64,000 nucleotides of DNA from Pseudomonadota bacterium (GTDB lineage: Bacteria > Pseudomonadota > Gammaproteobacteria > Xanthomonadales > Wenzhouxiangellaceae), in NCBI GenBank assembly GCA_013285445.1, contig CP053448.1, forward strand, positions 2,108,001 to 2,172,000, given 5' to 3'. Below are positions 60,122 to 64,000 of this stretch, one piece after another. The position numbers and the translations under genes are program-made. Position 1 is the first letter of the stretch. Every line of letters starts with the position of its first letter. The notes beneath the pieces were generated by a model, which did no database searches, was not told where the DNA came from, and saw nothing but the letters and a program-made list of their open reading frames with translations.

Positions 60122-60633
60122 ATCACGATTTCCAGCTAATCTTTCAGCTCCCCGAAAATGCACCGCCAGCGAATGGCATAGTCGAGGCGCTTGCCGAGGC
60201 CGGCTGCGATGATGCCATGGTAGGCACAGGCCATCCGGGCCGCATTGCACTCGAATTCAGCCGCGAGGCCGATAACGCCCGTCAGGCCATCGACTCCGCA
60301 ATCACCAATGTGCAAACCGCCTTGCCCGGCGCCGAGCTGATCGAAGCTGCACCTGACTACGCCGGATTGACCGAAATCGCGAAAATCATCGGCATCTCCC
60401 GTCAAGCATTGCGCAAGCAAATGCTCAACCGGCTCGATTTTCCGCGACCGATTCACTGTGGCAACCCGTCGCTATGGCACTTGGCCCCTGTCCTTGAATG
60501 GCTGCGCCAGCAGCGAAACTACCGGGTAGACCCAACACTCGAAGAAATCGCACGCCACAACATGCACCTGAACACCCGGCAACAACACCGCCAAGCCGAG
60601 TTGCTAGCCCAGAACCAGGCCGCCACGGCCTGA
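60118..60633 (+). CDS. HTH-containing partner protein (possible antitoxin)
   Basis: A 171-residue protein overlapping the upstream 86-residue gene by four bases. The N-terminal half ('GCDDAMVGTGHPGRIALEFSREADNARQAIDSAITNVQTALPGAELIEA') looks like a small alpha-beta domain that recalls HicB-like partners; the middle has a helix-turn-helix 'LTEIAKIIGISRQALRKQMLN' followed by 'FPRPIHCGNPSLWHLAPVLEWLR', the layout of MerR/AlpA-type DNA binding. The pairing suggests an antitoxin or autoregulator for the 86-residue protein; this function is inferred from context only. Confidence 0.7.
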   Translation: MNHDFQLIFQLPENAPPANGIVEALAEAGCDDAMVGTGHPGRIALEFSREADNARQAIDSAITNVQTALPGAELIEAAPDYAGLTEIAKIIGISRQALRKQMLNRLDFPRPIHCGNPSLWHLAPVLEWLRQQRNYRVDPTLEEIARHNMHLNTRQQHRQAELLAQNQAATA

Positions 60634-60669
60634 AGTCGGCGGTCTGACTGACTGGAAGGAGCGACAGAA

Positions 60670-60795
60670 ATGAAGGCAGCCACAGTTTCACATCACGAAG
60701 CCGAAGTCGAAGAACTTCGTTCAGACCGCGACCTTGCAGTCCTCAAGACCGTCGGCATGCGCCTGTCCGTAGAGCCCACAAACCGCGCCGCATGA
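60670..60795 (+). pseudogene. Remnant of an XRE/HigA-type addiction-module antidote (internal deletion)
   Basis: A 41-codon ORF. Its first part 'SHHEAEVEELRSDRDLAV' resembles the N-terminus of addiction-module antidote proteins, and its end 'LKTVGMRLSVEPTNRAA' resembles their C-terminus ('..LGLRLSVEP..'), while the ~50-residue helix-turn-helix between them is missing. I therefore read it as an in-frame internal deletion derivative. Whether the 41-residue peptide is made is unknown. No HigB toxin gene adjoins it. GGAAGGAGC lies before the ATG, so it may still be translated. Confidence 0.55.
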
Positions 60796-60823
60796 GTCCG
60801 TCCGGGACACTGCCCCGGCCCAC

Positions 60824-60853
60824 TTGACAAAGATTGCCAAATATTGTCAAAAT
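60824..60853 (+). promoter_or_regulatory. parDE promoter and operator
   Basis: TTGACA (60824-60829), 18-nt spacer, CAAAAT (60848-60853). An inverted repeat TTGACAA (60824-60830) / TTGTCAA (60844-60850) covers the promoter, as expected for ParD autorepression. AGGAGGTGA precedes the start codon. Confidence 0.6.
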
Positions 60854-60872
60854 TTGGGCAGGAGGTGATTTT

Positions 60873-61118
60873 ATGGCAACCATGAACGTTTCACTGCCCG
60901 ATGAAATGAAGAACTGGGTCGAGGAGCGCTCCCGATCCGGTCGATACAGCAACGCCAGCGACTACGTACGCGACCTGATCCGTCGCGACCAGGATCGCGC
61001 TCAAAAGATTGCCAGACTGCAGGCCCTGGTAGATGAAGCTGTCAGCAGCGGTGAAAGCCAGCGCACAATGGAACAGATCGAACAAGAGGCCCGGTCCCGA
61101 CTCGCCAGGGGCACGTGA
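60873..61118 (+). CDS. parD: ParD-family antitoxin
   Basis: An 81-residue ribbon-helix-helix antitoxin: 'MATMNVSLPDEMKNWVEERSRSGRYSNASDYVRDLIRRDQDR' is the ParD (CC2985-type) DNA-binding domain, followed by a toxin-binding helix ('LQALVDEAVSSGESQRTMEQIEQEARSRL'). The ATG at 60873 has a strong AGGAGGTGA ribosome-binding site eight bases upstream; a longer frame from a TTG at 60834 would start inside the promoter. Overlaps parE. Confidence 0.93.
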   Translation: MATMNVSLPDEMKNWVEERSRSGRYSNASDYVRDLIRRDQDRAQKIARLQALVDEAVSSGESQRTMEQIEQEARSRLARGT

Positions 61119-61405
61119 GTTCGTTCAAACTAACCGTCGCTGCAGAAGAGGATCTCATTCGGATCTACACCGAGGGAGTCATCGCCTTCGGCCCCGAACA
61201 GGCAAGCCGCTACCACCAAATGCTATTCCAGGCCTTTGGGTTCCTGGCAGACAATCCGCGGGCTGCTACCGTCAGACCTGAACTGACCAAGGACATAAGG
61301 ATTCATCCGACAGGGACTCATATCGTGCTTTACACGGTGCGAAAACAGGACATCCTAATTCTGCGCATCCGCCATCAACACGAAGACTGGCTAGATCACG
61401 ACTGA
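61115..61405 (+). CDS. parE: ParE/RelE-superfamily toxin
   Basis: A 96-residue RelE/ParE-fold toxin: 'FKLTVAAEEDLIRIYTEGVIAFGPEQASRYHQMLFQAFGFLADNPRAA', a basic strand 'DIRIHPTGTHIVLYTV' and 'DILILRIRHQHEDWLDH', the typical C-terminal 'RIRHxxxDW' block. ParE toxins inhibit DNA gyrase. The start is GTG overlapping the parD stop (GTGA). Confidence 0.93.
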   Translation: MSSFKLTVAAEEDLIRIYTEGVIAFGPEQASRYHQMLFQAFGFLADNPRAATVRPELTKDIRIHPTGTHIVLYTVRKQDILILRIRHQHEDWLDHD

Positions 61406-61435
61406 AGCCACAAACCCGTAAACCGTAACTCTTGC

Positions 61436-61464
61436 TTGCAAGTAACCACCAAAGTACCTACTAT
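61436..61464 (+). promoter_or_regulatory. Promoter of the second Phd-VapC operon, apparently leaderless
   Basis: TTGCAA (61436-61441), 17-nt spacer, TACTAT (61459-61464). Seven bases downstream of the -10 is the ATG (61471), so the mRNA is predicted to begin at or within a base or two of the start codon; no ribosome-binding site is visible. A CTTGCAAG palindrome overlaps the -35. Confidence 0.55.
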
Positions 61465-61470
61465 CAAATC

Positions 61471-61719
61471 ATGACCGAGCCGACCACCAACCTGAAGGAC
61501 GCAAAAGCCCGCCTGAGCGAGCTGATCGAACGCGCTCGGGCCGGTGAGACGGTCACGATCTCGCGGCGCGGAAAAGTCGTGGCCCAGCTGACCGCCAGCC
61601 CTCCGGCGCGCCAGCCCGTTGACCTCGGGGCCCTGCAAGCACTCACGCGCCGACTGCCGCGGGCCGAGCGCGAAGCCGGCGAACTGATTCGCGACCTGCG
61701 CGACGACGCCCGATATTGA
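61471..61719 (+). CDS. Phd/YefM-family antitoxin
   Basis: An 82-residue antitoxin: 'TTNLKDAKARLSELIERARAGETVTISRRGKVVAQLTA' is the Phd/YefM DNA-binding domain, followed by 'LQALTRRLPRAEREAGELIRDLRDDARY', a typical toxin-neutralising tail. ATG at 61471 chosen because upstream codons lie in the promoter. Stop overlaps the toxin start (TTGA). Confidence 0.92.
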   Translation: MTEPTTNLKDAKARLSELIERARAGETVTISRRGKVVAQLTASPPARQPVDLGALQALTRRLPRAEREAGELIRDLRDDARY

Positions 61720-62156
61720 CCGCCGGCCCCTGCTACATCGATACAAGCGTGCTCGTGGCCGCCCTGGGCAATGAACGACACACCGAATCCGCCCAGAACT
61801 GGCTGGCCGAGCAGCCGCCCAGCGACCTGCTGATCAGCGACTGGGTCATCACCGAATTCTCCAGCGCCATGGCTCTGAAACTCAGAACCGGCCAGTTCCA
61901 GCCTCAACACCGGGCCGAGTGCCTGGCCCTGTTTGCGCAACTGGTGGAACGCAGCTTGATCGTCGTGCCCGTGAGCAGCGCCAACTTTCGCGCCGCGGCC
62001 AGATTTGCCGACCAACAACACACCGGACTGCGCGCAGGCGACGCACTGCACCTGGCCGTCTGCGCCGACCACGGCAGCCGAATGATCACCCTGGACCAGA
62101 CCCTGGCCACAGCCGCAACCACCCTGGGCATCCCGGCCACCCAACCGGTTGCCTGA
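61716..62156 (+). CDS. vapC: PIN-domain ribonuclease toxin (VapC)
   Basis: A 146-residue PIN-domain toxin: 'CYIDTSVLVAALGNERHT' (first Asp), 'WVITEFSSAMALKLRTGQ' (Glu), 'TGLRAGDALHLAVCADHG' (third Asp) and 'MITLDQTLATAA' (fourth Asp), all four acidic positions of the PIN active site. The start is a TTG overlapping the antitoxin stop. It differs clearly from the PIN toxin at 57522, so the two are not recent duplicates. Confidence 0.92.
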   Translation: MTAGPCYIDTSVLVAALGNERHTESAQNWLAEQPPSDLLISDWVITEFSSAMALKLRTGQFQPQHRAECLALFAQLVERSLIVVPVSSANFRAAARFADQQHTGLRAGDALHLAVCADHGSRMITLDQTLATAATTLGIPATQPVA

Positions 62157-62246
62157 TGGGCAGCAACCCGCCGTTCGGACGCAACAAGCGTCGGGCCGGC
62201 ACGAAAGTACGGCCAACATCTATCCAAGGCCTGGAAATTCACACAT

Positions 62247-62270
62247 TGACACCATATTTAGTGTCATAAT
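62247..62270 (+). promoter_or_regulatory. hicAB operator and -10 region
   Basis: TGACAC (62247-62252) and GTGTCA (62261-62266) form an inverted repeat with an AT-rich 8-nt centre. CATAAT (62265-62270) is a good -10 only ten bases before the hicA ATG; the TTGACA at 62246 is too close to be its -35. Best read as an operator for HicB overlapping the promoter. Confidence 0.5.
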
Positions 62271-62279
62271 GCAGAACCC

Positions 62280-62567
62280 ATGACAGTCACGGAGGCCGTT
62301 CGGGCCCTGCAGCAAGCCGGCGCGTCAATGCGCTGCAGCGAGCTGCAGCGGATTCTCGAGTCACTGGGCTTCGAGGTTCGCGATGGAAAGAAGCAGGGGC
62401 ACAAAGTGGTCACCCACCCTGAGCTGGAGGAGTTTTTCTCGACCAGCTATACCTGCGGCCACGGCAAGGACCCGGAAGTCAAGCCCAATTACGTGAAGTC
62501 AATGCTGACCTTAGTGAAACAGTACAGAGACGATCTGCATAAGATCATGGAGGATCGCGACAGATGA
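62280..62567 (+). CDS. hicA: HicA-family toxin
   Basis: A 95-residue protein. 'MRCSELQRILESLGFEVRDGKKQGHKVVTHPEL' is the HicA dsRBD-like fold with the catalytic-type His41 in 'KQGHKVV', followed by 'VKPNYVKSMLTLVKQYRDDL', the usual HicA C-terminal helix. HicA toxins are mRNA interferases. It has little or no 5' leader. The stop overlaps the hicB start (ATGA). Confidence 0.9.
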   Translation: MTVTEAVRALQQAGASMRCSELQRILESLGFEVRDGKKQGHKVVTHPELEEFFSTSYTCGHGKDPEVKPNYVKSMLTLVKQYRDDLHKIMEDRDR

Positions 62568-63052
62568 ACGCACACTCCTACAACATCACCATCCGTCAGA
62601 TCGAAGTCGACGGCCAGGAGCTGTTCGAGGCCCGCGTCCGGGAACTGCCCGACGTTTTAGATTTTGGCGATACCTGGGAAGAGGCCTACGAACTGGCCGT
62701 GGACACCATTCAAACCACCGCCGAGATCATGACCGAACGAGGCCGGAGCATGCCTGAACCCGCTGCCGTAGAAGACGACTACAGCGGGCGCATCACCCTG
62801 CGCGTTCCGAAAACGTTACATCGCCGACTTGCAGAACAGTCCGGCACCGAGGGCATCAGCCTCAATCAGTACCTGGTATCCCTGCTCGCATTTCACGCCG
62901 GGACTACGTTTGCAAGCCAAGACTCTGCCAGAAATCTATGGAAGCGGGCAGAGACCGGCCCGAAAACCACCAAGCGTCCATCCGCCCCCAACTTGAAAGT
63001 CATCGACTCGGACGGTAACGAAACCGCTCCCCACTGGCAAAGAACCGGATGA
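62564..63052 (+). CDS. hicB: HicB-family antitoxin with ribbon-helix-helix domain and C-terminal extension
   Basis: A 162-residue antitoxin. Residues ~5-60 form the HicB partial RNase H-like domain ('ITIRQIEVDGQELFEARVRELPDVLDFGDTWEEAYELAVDTIQ'); residues ~74-110 form an RHH DNA-binding domain ('GRITLRVPKTLHRRLAEQSGTEGISLNQYLVSLL'). About 50 further residues follow, basic and probably disordered ('WKRAETGPKTTKRPSAP'), ending in 'APHWQRTG'. Such tails are where chaperone-addiction sequences sit in SecB-controlled antitoxins. It overlaps both hicA and the SecB-like gene by four bases. Confidence 0.92.
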   Translation: MNAHSYNITIRQIEVDGQELFEARVRELPDVLDFGDTWEEAYELAVDTIQTTAEIMTERGRSMPEPAAVEDDYSGRITLRVPKTLHRRLAEQSGTEGISLNQYLVSLLAFHAGTTFASQDSARNLWKRAETGPKTTKRPSAPNLKVIDSDGNETAPHWQRTG

Positions 63053-63546
63053 GCGACGAAGCTCTCGCAAGAGCCTGTGAGTGCCTGCGCATCAACGGGG
63101 TCTCGCAGGCAAGGGTCTCGGCCTTTATCGATGAGGCTCTGGAGGGCACTCCTGCATTTCCTGACGACTTCGAGATTCTGTTCAAGCACGCCATCTCGAA
63201 AAGCCTCTGGGGCGACGCAGCAGGTGAGAATGGGCGCATCTTCATGCTGCGCGTTTTCATCGAGCTCGGAGTGCGATTTGTACCTGCAGCAAACTCAGGC
63301 AAGGAGAGTGAACAAGAGCAGGCGGGCGATTCTGACACCCTCGCTCAGATCGAAGCCACGTACATTGCCGAATATATTTCGGATGAAGACCCAGGCAATG
63401 AAGCTATAAAAGCATTCGCCACGCGGAACGCCAGTTTTCATGTGTGGCCATACTGGAGAGAATTCATCACATCCCAATGCAACCGAATGAATCTCCCCAG
63501 AATCAACTTGCCGCTCCACACCTTCGGCAGGCAAGAAAGCGACTAA
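63049..63546 (+). CDS. SecB-like chaperone, probable third gene of a toxin-antitoxin-chaperone operon
   Basis: A 165-residue protein. The C-terminal block 'NEAIKAFATRNASFHVWPYWREFITSQCNRMNLPRINLPLHTF' matches the 'WPYWREF...R..LP...LP' end of SecB-like proteins found outside the secB export locus; the N-terminal part is helical and the middle ('GRIFMLRVFIELGVRFVP') is a beta strand pair. The ATG overlaps the hicB stop, making hicA-hicB-secB-like one tightly coupled unit. In known toxin-antitoxin-chaperone systems the SecB-like protein folds and protects the antitoxin. The family call is from the motif; the role is inferred. Confidence 0.7.
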   Translation: MSDEALARACECLRINGVSQARVSAFIDEALEGTPAFPDDFEILFKHAISKSLWGDAAGENGRIFMLRVFIELGVRFVPAANSGKESEQEQAGDSDTLAQIEATYIAEYISDEDPGNEAIKAFATRNASFHVWPYWREFITSQCNRMNLPRINLPLHTFGRQESD

Positions 63547-63558
63547 AATTCCTGAGGA

Positions 63559-63586
63559 AAGTCGGAGAACGGAAGCCGAAAGTCCG
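63559..63586. repeat. 7-bp-period repeat before the four-helix-bundle gene
   Basis: Four consecutive heptamers AAGTCGG, AGAACGG, AAGCCGA, AAGTCCG, ten bases before the start codon. Confidence 0.6.
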
Positions 63587-63595
63587 CGCTAGACC

Positions 63596-63973
63596 ATGAT
63601 CATTCGATCGGCGAAAGAGCTGCAAGTCTACAAACTGGCATTCCAGCTCTCGATGGAGATTTTCGAACTATCAAAGGCGTTCCCGGCCGAAGAGCGCTAC
63701 GCGCTAACCAGCCAGATCCGCCGATCTTCAAGATCCGTCTGCCTGAATCTGAGAGAAGCCTGGGCAAAACGAAGGTACGAAGCACATTTCGTTTCAAAGC
63801 TGACCGATTGCGATGGCGAGGCAAGCGAAACAGACAGCTCTCTGGACTACGCGCGTGCTTGCAGCTACATCGATAGTGAAACTCACAATCGCCTTACCAG
63901 CCAGTACCGCAAAGTAGGCGCCATGCTAGGAAAAATGATCAAGAACCCACGCCCCTTTTTGATCAAAACCTGA
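63596..63973 (+). CDS. Four-helix-bundle protein (S23/IVS family)
   Basis: A 125-residue all-helical protein: 'AKELQVYKLAFQLSMEIFELSKAFPAEERYALTSQIRRSSRSVCLNLREAWAKRR' followed by 'FVSKLTDCDGEASETDSSLDYARACSYID'. This is the four-helix-bundle family first seen in 23S rRNA intervening sequences and also as the accessory protein of diversity-generating retroelements; most members, like this one, stand alone and have no known function. It is flanked on both sides by short 7-bp-period repeat tracts of the same type, which suggests that gene and tracts travelled together. No reverse transcriptase or 23S rRNA is in the window. Confidence 0.88.
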   Translation: MIIRSAKELQVYKLAFQLSMEIFELSKAFPAEERYALTSQIRRSSRSVCLNLREAWAKRRYEAHFVSKLTDCDGEASETDSSLDYARACSYIDSETHNRLTSQYRKVGAMLGKMIKNPRPFLIKT

Positions 63974-64000
63974 AGTCAGAAGTCGGACCTCAGACCTCAG
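63973..64000. repeat. 7-bp-period repeat after the four-helix-bundle gene
   Basis: Heptamers AAGTCAG, AAGTCGG, ACCTCAG, ACCTCAG begin at the last base of the stop codon and run to the window edge, so the tract may be longer. Confidence 0.65.

Noticed and set aside
62156..62269. A 37-codon frame right after the second vapC (starting at an overlapping ATG)
   Set aside because: It runs into the hicA promoter/operator, and the peptide has no recognisable features.

Overview
The window is GC-rich and densely coded. Its gene set is that of a gammaproteobacterium: a System I cytochrome c maturation operon, bfd-bfr, an LpxR-like outer-membrane enzyme, a TGTGA-N6-TCACA CRP/Clp-type site and an EPS-associated MarR regulator. 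A Lysobacterales/Xanthomonadales- or Wenzhouxiangella-like organism is my best inference. No rRNA, tRNA, CRISPR array or classical IS was seen.

Layout. 1-19.9 kb: a minus-strand operon for secreted proteins, led by a 5,009-residue protein in which beta-propellers sit inside DUF11 (Ig-like) domains, then a lipoprotein parvulin, an unknown secreted protein and an SBBP-type beta-propeller protein that runs off the left edge. 20-32.5 kb: tgt and queA, with a repeat array between them, kynureninase, a TVP38-type membrane protein, two glycosyltransferases, a large S8 protease and a glutathione reductase. 32.6-40.7 kb: a DUF3293 gene coupled to ccmABCDEFGHI, then an LpxR-like gene. 40.7-42.8 kb: an FHA-EAL protein and bfd-bfr. 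42.8-51.5 kb: two very large arrays of REP-like hairpins around a RAYT (REP-associated tyrosine transposase), with a class III aminotransferase, an IscA-like protein and asnS. 51.5-59.7 kb: tnaA with a methyltransferase, then an exopolysaccharide block (MarR-type regulator, UDP-glucose dehydrogenase, UDP-glucuronate epimerase, TviB/WbpO-type dehydrogenase) interrupted by a Phd-PIN cassette bracketed by REP arrays. 59.8-64 kb: an island of small toxin-antitoxin-like operons (a HicA-like/HTH pair, an antitoxin remnant, ParDE, Phd-VapC, HicAB with a SecB-like chaperone) ending in a four-helix-bundle gene between two 7-bp-period arrays.

The most distinctive biology is the RAYT/REP system. Two hairpin types, each preceded by GTAG when read from its own outer end, occur in pairs and are tandemly amplified into about 6 kb of array with several repeat periods. 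One array copy has lost exactly one hairpin, one array has captured the 3' end of the adjacent gene, three genes use the TAG of a GTAG as their stop codon, and six REP-like hairpins are embedded in frame inside a nucleotide-sugar dehydrogenase as 48-bp (16-residue) repeats. Further highlights are the nested propeller-in-DUF11 giant protein and a probable HicAB-SecB toxin-antitoxin-chaperone operon.
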